A DNA stretch of 64,000 nucleotides, taken from assembly GCF_030372105.1 (NCBI RefSeq), contig NZ_JAUDBQ010000010.1, positions 105,589 to 169,588 of the forward strand. Reading direction: 5' to 3'. Below the pieces are notes generated by a model. The model ran no database searches. It saw only the letters and a program-made list of their open reading frames with translations, and was not told where the DNA came from. This document shows, piece after piece, positions 42,708 to 52,041 of this stretch (positions are counted from its first letter, which is position 1; each line of letters starts with the position of its first letter). The stretch is from Cellulomonas cellasea. Lineage in GTDB: Bacteria; Actinomycetota; Actinomycetes; Actinomycetales; Cellulomonadaceae. The position numbers and the translations under genes were made by a program.

Positions 42708-45104
42708 ATGAAGACAACGACAACGGCGCGACGGCGCGGCGGATACGTCAAGGGTGCGGCGGCGGTTGCCGGTATCGCCCTGTTCGCTCTCACAGCGTGC
42801 TCGCCCAGCACCTCGGACGCTGACGGCGCAGCGGGTGACTCGTTCACCACGCGCGAGGTCACGGACGGCAAGACGGAGTTCGTGGTCGTCACGAACCCCG
42901 GCGACGGGCCCGTCCTCTCCTACGGCGCGGACAGCGGCATCGAGCTGCTCACCGAGGAGATCGACGGCAAGAAGTTCGCGTTCAAGGACATGAACGCGAA
43001 CGGCACGCTCGACACGTGGGAAGACTGGCGCAAGACCTCCCAGGACCGCGCTGCGGCCCTGAGCGAGGAGCTCACGATCGAGCAGATCGCCGGCCTGATG
43101 CTCTTCAGCTCGCACGAGCGCTCGCCTGCCGACGGGATCACCGACGCGCAGAAGACGTACCTGTCGGAGTCCAACCTCCGCAACGTGCTCAACGCGGGCC
43201 CGAACGACGTCGAGGCGAATGTCACCTGGTCCAACCAGATGCAGGCCTACGTCGAGTCGCTCGCGACCGCCGACATGCCGTACGTGCCGGTCAACTTCAG
43301 CTCCGACCCGCGCTCGACCGCAGGCTCCGGCGGCTACAACTCCGAGGGCGCGGACATCTCCCGCTGGCCCTCGAACCTGGGCCTGGCCTCGACCTTCGAC
43401 GTCGAGAACGTGAGCAACTTCGCGACGATGTCCTCGGCCGAGTACCGCGCCCTGGGCATCACCACGGCGCTCAGCCCGCAGATCGACCTGGCGACCGAGC
43501 CGCGCTGGCTGCGCGTCGACGGCACGTTCGGTGAGAACGTCGAGCTGACCAGCGAGATGGCCGCGGCGCTCGTCGACGGCCTGCAGAGCTCGCCGGGCAC
43601 CGACGGCTGGGGCTCCGAGTCCGTCGCCGCCATGATCAAGCACTGGGCCGGCGACGGCCCGGGCGAGGGTGGGCGCGAGTCGCACACCGCCGCCGGCAAG
43701 TACGGCGTGTACCCGGGCGGCAACTTCGACGCCCACACCCAGGCGTTCCTCGGCGCGCTCGACTCGGCGGCTGTCATGAGCGCCTACTCGATCGCCCTCG
43801 ACGGCAACGGCGACCCGCTGTTCGACGTCCGCATGGGCAGCGCGTACGACGCGGGCCGCATGGACCTGCTGCGCAAGGACAACGGCTACCAGGGCGTCGT
43901 CGTCACCGACTGGGGCGTGACCTCCGGTGGCCCGACCGACCCGGACTCGTTCTTCGGCATGTCCTGGGGCGCCGAGGAGCTCACGGTTGACGAGCGCCAC
44001 TACGCGATCCTCAAGACCGGGCACGACATGTTCGGTGGCAACAACGAGGTCGGCCCGGTCCTCGCGGCGTTCGACCTGTGGCAGGCGGACTTCGAGGCCG
44101 GCGTGAACGAGATCGACGCCGACACGCGGTTCCGCGAGACGGGCACCCGCATCCTCAACATGCTCTTCCAGCCGGGCCTGTACGAGAACGCCTACCTGGA
44201 CCTCGACGAGTCGCGCAAGATCGTCGCGAGTGCCGACAAGGTCGACGCCGGCTTCCAGGCGCAGCTCGACTCCGCTGTGCTGCTGAAGAACGACGGCGAG
44301 GCCATCTCCGCCGCTGACAAGGCGGCGTGGGCGGACAAGACCGCGTACATCCCGCGTGCGTACAACACCGGCTTCGCGGGCGCCTTCGGCCCGGCCGAGT
44401 ACACCGAGGCCCCCGGCCTGGACATCGAGACCGCCGAGCAGTACTTCGCGAAGGTCGTCACCGACGAGGCAGTCCTGGACGAGAACGACCAGGTCGTCAG
44501 CTACACGGCGCCTGACCTGAGCGACGTCGACATCGTGCTGGTCGGCATGGCCAGCCCGGACAACGGCAGCAACTTCACCGGCGCCGGCCGCGACAGCGAG
44601 ACGGGCGAGACCTACCCGCTGTCGCTGCAGTACCGCCCGTACACGGCCGACGGCGCGAACGTCCGGAAGGTCTCGATCGCTGGCGACATCCTCGCGGATG
44701 GCACGCAGGAGAACCGCTCCTACTTCGGCAAGACCTCGCGGATCGCCAACGAGTCCCACCTGGACGCGTTCGAGCGCGCCGTGGCCGCCGTCGAGGCGTC
44801 CGGCAAGGACATCCCGGTGATCACGGTCCTCAAGGCCGTCAACCCGACCGTCCCGGCCGAGTTCGAGGCGAAGTCCGACGCGATCCTGGTCGGCTTCGGC
44901 ATCAGCGACCAGGCGCTCATCGAGGTGGCGCTGGGCCTGTCCGAGCCCCAGGGCCGCCTGCCGATCGGCTTCCCCGCCTCCATGGACGCGGTTGAGGCGC
45001 AGCTCGAGGACGTCGGCGAGGACACCGCGCCGTACGTCGACTCGGTCGGCAACACGTATTCGTTCGGCTTCGGCCTGAACTACGCCGGTGTGATCGCGGA
45101 CTAG
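42708..45104 (+). CDS. Lipoprotein GH3 family glycosidase
   Basis: The 798-residue enzyme has a lipoprotein signal peptide ending LFALTACSPS, with the lipidated Cys near residue 28. A DMNANGTLDTWEDWR segment (EF-hand-like DxNxDG pattern) precedes the GH3 fold and occurs in related surface GH3 proteins. The nucleophile is D401 in YQGVVVTDWGVTSGG. The second GH3 domain ends GLSEPQGRLPIGFP and the protein finishes TYSFGFGLNYAGV. It should act on oligosaccharides at the outer face of the membrane. AAGGGAAGG precedes the ATG. A large hairpin (45121-45158) follows the stop. Confidence 0.9.
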   Translation: MKTTTTARRRGGYVKGAAAVAGIALFALTACSPSTSDADGAAGDSFTTREVTDGKTEFVVVTNPGDGPVLSYGADSGIELLTEEIDGKKFAFKDMNANGTLDTWEDWRKTSQDRAAALSEELTIEQIAGLMLFSSHERSPADGITDAQKTYLSESNLRNVLNAGPNDVEANVTWSNQMQAYVESLATADMPYVPVNFSSDPRSTAGSGGYNSEGADISRWPSNLGLASTFDVENVSNFATMSSAEYRALGITTALSPQIDLATEPRWLRVDGTFGENVELTSEMAAALVDGLQSSPGTDGWGSESVAAMIKHWAGDGPGEGGRESHTAAGKYGVYPGGNFDAHTQAFLGALDSAAVMSAYSIALDGNGDPLFDVRMGSAYDAGRMDLLRKDNGYQGVVVTDWGVTSGGPTDPDSFFGMSWGAEELTVDERHYAILKTGHDMFGGNNEVGPVLAAFDLWQADFEAGVNEIDADTRFRETGTRILNMLFQPGLYENAYLDLDESRKIVASADKVDAGFQAQLDSAVLLKNDGEAISAADKAAWADKTAYIPRAYNTGFAGAFGPAEYTEAPGLDIETAEQYFAKVVTDEAVLDENDQVVSYTAPDLSDVDIVLVGMASPDNGSNFTGAGRDSETGETYPLSLQYRPYTADGANVRKVSIAGDILADGTQENRSYFGKTSRIANESHLDAFERAVAAVEASGKDIPVITVLKAVNPTVPAEFEAKSDAILVGFGISDQALIEVALGLSEPQGRLPIGFPASMDAVEAQLEDVGEDTAPYVDSVGNTYSFGFGLNYAGVIAD

Positions 45105-45120
45105 TCCGCGCGAGCACAAC

Positions 45121-45158
45121 CCGGGGTGGTCGGCGGCGCATGCCGCCGGCCACCCCGG
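45121..45158 (+). terminator. Hairpin between lipoprotein GH3 and small lipoprotein genes
   Basis: CCGGGGTGGTCGGCGGC (45121-45137) pairs with GCCGCCGGCCACCCCGG (45142-45158) with one wobble and a GCAT loop, 16 nt after the GH3 stop. Confidence 0.7.
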
Positions 45159-45205
45159 ACCGGCCGCGGGGTGGGCCCGGGGCCAGAACTCACCAAGGAG
45201 TAGAA

Positions 45206-45613
45206 GTGAAGCGAAACAAGGTGCTGACCAGCGGCCTCGGCGTCGTGCTCGGCCTGACGGCCGTTTTCGGGCTCGCCGCGTGCGGCAGTGACGACGGCGG
45301 CTCCGGCTCCTCCGCCGAGCAGGCGGCGAACGTCGACATCGCGGAGGACCTCGAGAACGCGCGCACGGCTGTCGCCGACGCGCTCGCCGACGACGACTCC
45401 TGGGCCCAGATCATGCTCGCGAGCGACGTGAAGGCCCCGACCGTGAAGTACGGCCTGCTGGTGGTCCCCTACACGAAGTCCGACGCCGCGTCGCGGATCC
45501 AGGGCACCGTCAACATCTCGGACGGCAAGTACACGATCGACGGCGACTCGGCCGCGACCGACAAGACCTGGCAGATCGACCAGGACGGGAACATCACCGA
45601 GGTCACCGAGTAA
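45206..45613 (+). CDS. Small lipoprotein of unknown function
   Basis: The 135-residue protein starts MKRNKVLTSGLGVVLGLTAV and has the lipobox GLAACGSDD, so the lipidated Cys is near residue 26. The mature part is acidic, with KYGLLVVPYTKSDAASRIQG and a short beta-rich end ITEVTE. I recognise no family. AAGGAG precedes the GTG at 45206. It lies between two GH3 genes in the same direction, with hairpins on both sides, so it may be a surface partner of those enzymes; that is inference from position only. Confidence 0.75.
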   Translation: MKRNKVLTSGLGVVLGLTAVFGLAACGSDDGGSGSSAEQAANVDIAEDLENARTAVADALADDDSWAQIMLASDVKAPTVKYGLLVVPYTKSDAASRIQGTVNISDGKYTIDGDSAATDKTWQIDQDGNITEVTE

Positions 45614-45650
45614 CAACTCGCACACCCCGCCCGTCTGAACTACCTGGGCC

Positions 45651-45685
45651 GAGTGCCCGCCCCGCCGATGCGCGGGCGGGCACTC
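45651..45685 (+). terminator. Terminator hairpin after the small lipoprotein gene
   Basis: GAGTGCCCGCCC (45651-45662) pairs perfectly with GGGCGGGCACTC (45674-45685) around an 11-nt loop. Confidence 0.7.
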
Positions 45686-45693
45686 GCGCCCAC

Positions 45694-45730
45694 GGCGGGA
45701 CAGGATCCCCGCCCACGCGGCGGGACAGGA
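45694..45730. repeat. Direct repeat upstream of membrane GH3 gene
   Basis: GGCGGGACAGGA occurs at 45694-45705 and 45719-45730, 25 bp apart, within longer imperfect repeats. A partly complementary segment (TCGGTCCTGCCG) follows near 45747. It lies in the leader or promoter of the gene starting at 45843; an operator role is possible but unproven. Confidence 0.5.
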
Positions 45731-45842
45731 CGACCGCCCATGCGGGTCGGTCCTGCCGCAGTACCGACTGATCGTGCGCCGAGCCGGACTTCCCTGGTCC
45801 CGCCCCTGGCCTGATCGCGGTCAGCTCTCGAGGAGGAATGCA

Positions 45843-48806
45843 GTGAATGCCAGGGCGAAGAACGCCGATCGGGTGAAGAGGCCGATGTCGAACAAGAAGT
45901 TCCTGTGGATCTGGGCGCCCGTGCTCGCCGTGGTGACGGTGCTGACCGTCGTGGCGAACATGGCGCTGTCGATCGCGGGCGGGTGGGTCGCGTCCCAGTT
46001 CGGGTCGGGGACGTACGAGTTCACGAACTCGGAGGAGTCCGCGGGTTGGGACACCGAGTACTACTCCGCTGACTTCGACAGCATCGAGGAGGTCGACGAG
46101 GCCGCGAAGGCGCTCGTCGAGGAGATCTCCGGCGCCGGCATCGTCCTGGCGAAGAACGAGGGCGCGTCGCTGCCGCTGGCCCCGGGCGCGAGCGTGACCA
46201 TGCTGGGCCGCGCGGCAGCGGACCCGGTGTTCGGCGGCTCGGGCTCCGGCTCGGTCGACACGAACTCCGCGGTGACCGCGCGCGGTGGCCTGGAGAACGC
46301 GGGCTTCCAGGTCAACGACCAGGTGTTCGCGGCGATCGAGGCCTTCGCGGCGGAGAACCCGCGCGGGTACATCGAGATGGACCGCCCTGACATCTCCACC
46401 TACTACATCGGCGAGATGCCGGTGGCTGACTACCAGGCGCAGCAGGCGTCCTTCGCGGACTACTCGGACGCGGCAGTCGTGTACATCGGGCGTCCGGGTG
46501 GCGAGGGCGGCGACCTCGTCCGGGACATGACCGGCTGGGACGACAACGCTGTGGACGGCCAGCACCAGCTGGAGCTGAACAAGGACGAGAAGGACCTGAT
46601 CGCGCTGGCGAAGGCGAACTTCGACACGGTCGTCATCGTGGTCAACGCGTCCACGACCATCGAGATGGGCGCTCTGCAGGACGACCCCGAGGTCGACGCG
46701 ATCCTGCTGGCCGGCTCGCCGGGCGCCACGGGCCTCAACGCCCTGGGCCGCATCCTGTCCGGTGACGTGAACCCGTCGGGGCGCACCGCGGACCTGTGGG
46801 CAGCGGACTTCACCGCCGACCCCACGTTCGTGAACTTCGGCAGCTACCTCTACGAGAACATCGAGGCGTCGTACCCGGTCTCCTCCATCGAGACCGCGAC
46901 GTCCAACGCCACGGTGACGTCTGACGCGCCGTTCGTGAACTACGCCGAGGGCATCTACTTCGGGTACCGGTACTACGAGACAGCCGCGGCCGAGGGCTTC
47001 ATCGACTATGACGAGGCCGTGGTCTACCCGTTCGGGTACGGCCTGAGCTTCACGGACTTCACCTGGGCGGTCACCGACACCCAGGCGGGCGACGTGGACG
47101 GCACGATCGCGGTGACGGTCGAGGTCACCAACACCGGTGATGTCGCGGGCAAGGACGTCGTCGAGCTGTACTACACGGCTCCGTACACCGCGGGCGGCAT
47201 CGAGAAGTCCGAGGTCGTCCTGGGCGACTTCGCCAAGACCGGCGTGATCGCGCCTGGCGCGAGCGAGTCCGTCACGCTCGAGCTGGCCGTGGAGGACATG
47301 GCGTCCTACGACCACCTGGACGCCGCCGCGTACGTGCTCGAGGCCGGTGACTACACGCTCAGCGTGCGCACCGACTCGCACACCGTCGCCGAGGGCGCCG
47401 AGCCGATCACCTACACGGTCGACTCCGACGTCGTGTACTCCGGCGAGGACCACCGCGCGAGCGACCTCGCCGAGGTCACCAACCAGTTCGACGACGTCTC
47501 GGCGCAGTTCAGCACCGAGCCTGTCGACGGCAAGATCCTGTCGATGTCCCGCGCGGACTTCGCCGGCACGTTCCCCACCGCCCCGACCGCGGACCTGTTC
47601 GTCGCGGACGACGCGATCGTGGCGGGCTTCGAGGCCTGGGACGTCGAGGCGGCCGCGGCCGAGTTCGAGGGCGAGATGCCCACGACCGGCGCCGGTTCCG
47701 ACCTGTCGTTGATCGACATGCGCGGCCTGGCGAAGGACGACCCGAAGTGGGACGAGCTGCTCGACTCGCTGTCGGTCGACGACATGACGGGCATGCTGCT
47801 CAACGGCGCCTACCAGACGGCCGCGATCGGCTCGATCGGCAAGCCGCAGACCACCGAGCCTGACGGCCCCGCCGGGTTCTCCTCGTTCATCAACTCCTCC
47901 ATCAACGGCGTGGCTTACCCGTCGGAGTTCCTCATCGCGCAGACGTGGGACGTCGAGCTGGGTGCGGCGATGGGCGAGATGCTCGGCAACGAGGCGATGT
48001 TCAAGGACATCAACGGCTGGTACGCCCCGGCGATGAACCTGCACCGCTCGCCGTTCGGCGGCCGCAACTTCGAGTACTACTCGGAGGACCCGTTCCTCTC
48101 GGGCGCGATGGCGACCTCGGTGGCCAACGGCGCGGCGAACAAGGGCGTCTACACCACGTTCAAGCACTTCGCGCTGAACGAGCAGGAGGACAACCGGGTC
48201 AACAACGGCATCGCCACCTGGGCGACCGAGCAGACGATCCGCGAGGTCTACCTCAAGCCGTTCGAGATGGCCATCAAGGGCGTCTCCATGGACGTGCAGT
48301 ACGTGTCCGACGAGGACGGCACGATCTCGGAGACGACGATCGGCGCGGGCGGCATCATGAGCTCGTTCAACCGCATCGGCGCCACCTGGGCCGGCGGCTC
48401 CGAGGCGCTCATGACGAATGTGCTGCGCGGTGAGTGGGGCTTCGAGGGCTTCGCGATCTCGGACTTCAACCTGTACCCGTACATGCACCCGAACCAGAGC
48501 ATCAGCGCGGGCACGGACCTCACCCTGACCTTCCAGCCGTCGAAGTCCTTCGCGGACACGGGTTCGGCCAAGGCGGTCAGCGACATCCGCGAGGCGACCC
48601 ACAACATCCTGTTCACGGTCGCGAACTCCAACGCGATGAACGGGCTCGCCCCGGGCGCCACCGTCGACTACACGCCGCCGACCTGGGTCTACATCCAGAT
48701 CATCGCGACGGTCGTCATCGGCCTGCTGGTCGTGGGCGGGACGTTCCTGGTGACGCGGCGCGTGCTGCGCCACCGCAAGGCCACGGCGGGAACGCCGAGC
48801 GAGTAA
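45843..48806 (+). CDS. Membrane-anchored GH3 family protein with apparently permuted domain order
   Basis: The 987-residue protein has an N-terminal helix (about residues 20-44) and a C-terminal helix (949-971) followed by a basic tail. Between them the GH3 parts appear in reverse of the usual order. The GH3 C-type domain is first (about 90-400: IVLAKNEGASLPLAPGASVT, ending VVYPFGYGLSFTDF). A fibronectin-III-like domain (410-515) follows, then the catalytic GH3 N-type barrel (about 610-930) with RSPFGGRNFEYYSEDPFLSG and nucleophile D874 in EGFAISDFNLYP. Circularly permuted GH3 enzymes are known, but two-ended membrane anchoring is unusual. The GTG has AGGAGG at 45831-45836 upstream. Confidence 0.88.
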   Translation: MNARAKNADRVKRPMSNKKFLWIWAPVLAVVTVLTVVANMALSIAGGWVASQFGSGTYEFTNSEESAGWDTEYYSADFDSIEEVDEAAKALVEEISGAGIVLAKNEGASLPLAPGASVTMLGRAAADPVFGGSGSGSVDTNSAVTARGGLENAGFQVNDQVFAAIEAFAAENPRGYIEMDRPDISTYYIGEMPVADYQAQQASFADYSDAAVVYIGRPGGEGGDLVRDMTGWDDNAVDGQHQLELNKDEKDLIALAKANFDTVVIVVNASTTIEMGALQDDPEVDAILLAGSPGATGLNALGRILSGDVNPSGRTADLWAADFTADPTFVNFGSYLYENIEASYPVSSIETATSNATVTSDAPFVNYAEGIYFGYRYYETAAAEGFIDYDEAVVYPFGYGLSFTDFTWAVTDTQAGDVDGTIAVTVEVTNTGDVAGKDVVELYYTAPYTAGGIEKSEVVLGDFAKTGVIAPGASESVTLELAVEDMASYDHLDAAAYVLEAGDYTLSVRTDSHTVAEGAEPITYTVDSDVVYSGEDHRASDLAEVTNQFDDVSAQFSTEPVDGKILSMSRADFAGTFPTAPTADLFVADDAIVAGFEAWDVEAAAAEFEGEMPTTGAGSDLSLIDMRGLAKDDPKWDELLDSLSVDDMTGMLLNGAYQTAAIGSIGKPQTTEPDGPAGFSSFINSSINGVAYPSEFLIAQTWDVELGAAMGEMLGNEAMFKDINGWYAPAMNLHRSPFGGRNFEYYSEDPFLSGAMATSVANGAANKGVYTTFKHFALNEQEDNRVNNGIATWATEQTIREVYLKPFEMAIKGVSMDVQYVSDEDGTISETTIGAGGIMSSFNRIGATWAGGSEALMTNVLRGEWGFEGFAISDFNLYPYMHPNQSISAGTDLTLTFQPSKSFADTGSAKAVSDIREATHNILFTVANSNAMNGLAPGATVDYTPPTWVYIQIIATVVIGLLVVGGTFLVTRRVLRHRKATAGTPSE

Positions 48807-48823
48807 CCCTCCGGCCGCGGTCC

Positions 48824-48862
48824 CCGTCAGGCCGGTGGTGCCCACCACCGCCGGCCTGACGG
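48824..48862 (+). terminator. Terminator hairpin after membrane GH3 gene
   Basis: CCGTCAGGCCGG (48824-48835) pairs with CCGGCCTGACGG (48851-48862); the loop contains its own TGGTG/CACCA helix. It is 17 nt after the stop. A second small hairpin (AGGAGCGC-GCGT-GCGCTCCT) lies near 48891-48910, in the leader of the next gene. Confidence 0.65.
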
Positions 48863-48992
48863 AGACGACGCGGCCCCGTCAAGAACAACAAGGAGCGCGC
48901 GTGCGCTCCTCGGCGAGGACGCCCGCGTCCGCCGATCGCGCGCGGCACCCACCCCGCGGCCGCCTGGGCCGCCACGCACGATCGAGGAAGCC

Positions 48993-51392
48993 ATGATCGA
49001 GAACCTGACCCTGCTGGAGAAGGCCGCCCTGCTGACGGGCAAGTCGGTGTGGGAGACGTACGACCTGCCGCGGCATGGTGTGCGTTCGCTGTGGCTGGCC
49101 GACGGCCCGCATGGGGTGCGCAAGCAGGTCGGTTCCGCCGACCACCTCGGGCTGAACGCCTCCGAGCCCGCCACGTGCTTCCCCACCGCCGCGGCGGTGG
49201 CGAACACCTGGGACGTGGAGCTCGCGGAGTCCGTCGGCATGGCGCTGGGCGCCGAGGCCGCCGCGCAGGGCGTGGACGTGCTGCTCGGCCCGGGCCTGAA
49301 CATCAAGCGGTCCCCGTTGGGCGGGCGCAGCTTCGAGTACTTCTCGGAGGACCCGCTGCTGGCCGGGAAGATGGCCGCCGGGTACGTGCGTGGCATCCAG
49401 TCGCAGGGCGTGGCGGCCTGCCCGAAGCACTTCGCGGCGAACTCCCAGGAGCTGCGCCGCATGGTCTCGGACTCCGTGGTGGACGAGCGGACGCTGCGGG
49501 AGGTCTACCTGACGGCGTTCGGCATCGTGGTCACCGAGGCCAAGCCCCGCACGATCATGTCCGCGTACAACCTGGTCAACGGGGTGTACGCGCATGAGGA
49601 CCCGTTCTTGCTCACGCAGGTGCTGCGCGAGGAGTGGGGCTTTGACGGGGCCGTCGTGTCCGACTGGGGCGGCTCCAACGACATCGTGGCCGCGGTGGCG
49701 GCCGGCGGCACGCTCGAGATGCCCGCGGCGGGGCTGGACTCCGCGCGGCAGATCGTCGAGGCCGTCCGCTCCGGGCGCCTCGCCGAGGCCGACCTGGACG
49801 CCCGCGCCGACGAGATGCTGCGGCTGGTCGCCGACGCCCGCGAGCCGGGCACGGCCGAGGCAGTGGACCTGGACGCGCACCACGCGCTCGCTCGCTCCGT
49901 GGCGGCCCGGTCCGCGGTGCTGCTGAAGAACGACGACGCGATCCTGCCGCTGGCGCCCGGGACGCGGGTCGCGGTGATCGGGGACTTCGCCCAAACGCCG
50001 CGCTACCAGGGCTCGGGGTCCTCGGCGGTGAACCCGACCCGCCTGGACTCCTTCGTCGACGTGGTCGCGGGCAGTGGGCTCGACGTCACCGCCGTCGTGC
50101 AGGGCTTCCGGCGTGACGGCACGCCCGACGCCGCGCTGCACGACGCCGCGGTGCAGGCCGCCCGCGGCGCGGATGTGGTGCTGCTGTTCCTCGGGCTGGA
50201 CGAGGTCGCGGAGTCCGAGGGCCTGGACCGCTCGACGCTGTCGCTGCACCGCGTCCAAACGGACCTGCTCGCGGCCATCGCCGAGGCGAACCCCGCCACC
50301 GTGGTCGTGCTGGCCGGCGGCGGGGCGATCGAGACGCCGTGGCTGGGCTCCGCGCGCGCGCTGGTGCACGGCTACCTGGCCGGGCAGGCGGGAGCGGGCG
50401 GGATGCTCGACGTGCTGACCGGCGAGGTGAACCCCTCGGGGCGCCTGGCCGAGACGATGCCGCTGGCGCTGGCCGACACCCCCACGGCCGGGGCGTTCCC
50501 CGCCCTGGGCCGCAGCGCGGAGTACCGCGAGGGGCTGTTCGTCGGGTACCGGTACTACACGTCCGCCGGGGCGCCGGTGGCGTTCCCGTTCGGGTTCGGC
50601 CTGTCGTACACGACCTTCGCGCACAGCGCCCTGTCGGCGTCGCAGGACTCCGCGACCGTCACGGTGACCAACACTGGCGACGTCGCGGGCGCCGACGTGG
50701 TGCAGGTGTATGTGCGCCGGGTCTCGCCCGGGGTGCACCGCCCGGCGCGCACGCTCGCCGGGTTCGCCCGGGTCGAGCTGGAGCCGGGCGCCTCCGCGAC
50801 GGTCAGCGTGCCGCTCGGGGACGCCGCGTTCCGGCACTGGGACACCGCCACCGGCGCCTGGCAGGTCGAGCACGGCTCCTGGGAGGTGCTCGCCGGCGCC
50901 CACGTCGACGACCTGCCGCTGGCGGTCCCGGTCGAGGTGACCGGCACGGTGCCCGCCCGCGCCGAGGACGTGCCCGCCCGCTACCGCACCGGCGACGTCC
51001 AGGACGTGCCGGACGCGGACTTCGCCGCGCTGCTGGGCCGCGACGTCCCGGCGGCCGCGTGGTCCGGGCCGCTGACCGTGAACGACGCCCTGGACCGGAT
51101 GGCGACGGCCCGCTCACCGCTGGCGCGCCTGGCGTACCGGGTGCTGGCCTGGCGCCGGGACGTGGCCGACCGCAAGGGCGCGCCCGACCTGAACATCTTG
51201 TTCCTGCTGAACATGCCGCTGCGGGCCGTCGGGAAGATGACCGGCGGCATGGTCTCCGCCGAGATGGTCGACGGCCTGGTCCGCATCGTCAACGGCCACT
51301 TCCTCTCCGGCTTCGGCGCCACCGCGCGCGCCTTCTTCCGCAACCGGCGCGCCAACCGCGCCACGCTGCGCGACCTGCGTCGCGACGCCTGA
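48993..51392 (+). CDS. Cytoplasmic GH3 family beta-glycosidase
   Basis: The 799-residue enzyme has no signal peptide and the normal domain order. The barrel starts at once (LTLLEKAALLTGKSVWETYD) and includes the segments KRSPLGGRSFEYFSEDPLLA and CPKHFAANSQE. The nucleophile is D224 in FDGAVVSDWGGSND. The second domain and fibronectin-III-like domain (about 550-650, with VTVTNTGDVAGADVVQVYVR) follow. A further 140-residue C-terminal extension with LARLAYRVLAWRRD is shared with some actinobacterial and clostridial GH3s. It should split disaccharides or short oligosaccharides inside the cell. Only 28 bp separate it from the GtrA-like gene, so they are probably one operon. Confidence 0.9.
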   Translation: MIENLTLLEKAALLTGKSVWETYDLPRHGVRSLWLADGPHGVRKQVGSADHLGLNASEPATCFPTAAAVANTWDVELAESVGMALGAEAAAQGVDVLLGPGLNIKRSPLGGRSFEYFSEDPLLAGKMAAGYVRGIQSQGVAACPKHFAANSQELRRMVSDSVVDERTLREVYLTAFGIVVTEAKPRTIMSAYNLVNGVYAHEDPFLLTQVLREEWGFDGAVVSDWGGSNDIVAAVAAGGTLEMPAAGLDSARQIVEAVRSGRLAEADLDARADEMLRLVADAREPGTAEAVDLDAHHALARSVAARSAVLLKNDDAILPLAPGTRVAVIGDFAQTPRYQGSGSSAVNPTRLDSFVDVVAGSGLDVTAVVQGFRRDGTPDAALHDAAVQAARGADVVLLFLGLDEVAESEGLDRSTLSLHRVQTDLLAAIAEANPATVVVLAGGGAIETPWLGSARALVHGYLAGQAGAGGMLDVLTGEVNPSGRLAETMPLALADTPTAGAFPALGRSAEYREGLFVGYRYYTSAGAPVAFPFGFGLSYTTFAHSALSASQDSATVTVTNTGDVAGADVVQVYVRRVSPGVHRPARTLAGFARVELEPGASATVSVPLGDAAFRHWDTATGAWQVEHGSWEVLAGAHVDDLPLAVPVEVTGTVPARAEDVPARYRTGDVQDVPDADFAALLGRDVPAAAWSGPLTVNDALDRMATARSPLARLAYRVLAWRRDVADRKGAPDLNILFLLNMPLRAVGKMTGGMVSAEMVDGLVRIVNGHFLSGFGATARAFFRNRRANRATLRDLRRDA

Positions 51393-51420
51393 ACCTGCAC
51401 CTCAGAAGAGAGACCTCACC

Positions 51421-52041
51421 ATGCTCACCCGCCTGAAAGACGCCTGGGGCCGCTTCGCCGCCAAGCGCCCCGGTGTCGCCCAGTTCGCCGTGTTCTTCCT
51501 GCTGAGCAACGGCATCACCGTGCTGCAGCTCGCGCTGATGCCGCTGATCAAGTGGGTCTTCGGCATGACCGCCCTGGTGGACACCGCGTTCCAGATCTGG
51601 CCCATCGGGTCCACCCCCGACGGGTCGCAGTACTTCATCTTCGACTACGCCGCGGGCGCCCTGCCGGCCGGCGGCGGCGGGCTGGCGTACTTCCTGGCCG
51701 TGCAGATCACCCTGCTCATCGCCCAGGTGATCAACTTCTTCGCCCAGCGGAACATCACCTTCAAGTCGAACTCCTCGATCACGAAGGCGGCCATCTGGTA
51801 CACCATCGCCTACGTCGTGATCACCCTGATCGCCGCCGCCGCGCAGGGCCTGTACAAGACCCCGATCTACGACCTGTTCATCGACACCTGGGGTCTGGGC
51901 GGCACCGGTGAGACGCTCGCGGACTTCGTCACGATGATCATCAACTCCGCGATCTCCTTCTGGGTGTTCTTCCCGATCTTCAAGGTCATCTTCAAGCAGG
52001 TGCCCGCCGTGGACGCCCCTGAGCAGGCGCTCGCGTCATGA
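51421..52041 (+). CDS. GtrA-like four-helix membrane protein
   Basis: The 206-residue protein has four hydrophobic helices: about residues 17-45 (FAVFFLLSNGITVLQLALMP), 82-107, 118-140 and 160-185. The helix 2 end FFAQRNITFKS corresponds to the conserved NFxxxRxxxF motif of the GtrA family. GtrA proteins are thought to move polyprenyl-phosphate-linked sugars across the membrane. A periplasm-facing insert with QIWPIGSTPDGSQ lengthens the first loop. Its stop overlaps the GT2 start by 4 nt, so the two are translationally coupled. Confidence 0.72.
   Translation: MLTRLKDAWGRFAAKRPGVAQFAVFFLLSNGITVLQLALMPLIKWVFGMTALVDTAFQIWPIGSTPDGSQYFIFDYAAGALPAGGGGLAYFLAVQITLLIAQVINFFAQRNITFKSNSSITKAAIWYTIAYVVITLIAAAAQGLYKTPIYDLFIDTWGLGGTGETLADFVTMIINSAISFWVFFPIFKVIFKQVPAVDAPEQALAS

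Noticed and set aside
42555..45119. 854-codon minus-strand frame antisense to the lipoprotein GH3 gene
   Set aside because: Val/Arg/His/Gly-rich shadow frame; the plus strand has a lipobox and the GH3 nucleophile motif.
45603..48848. 1081-codon minus-strand frame antisense to the membrane GH3 gene
   Set aside because: Composition is typical of a shadow frame and no motif is present.
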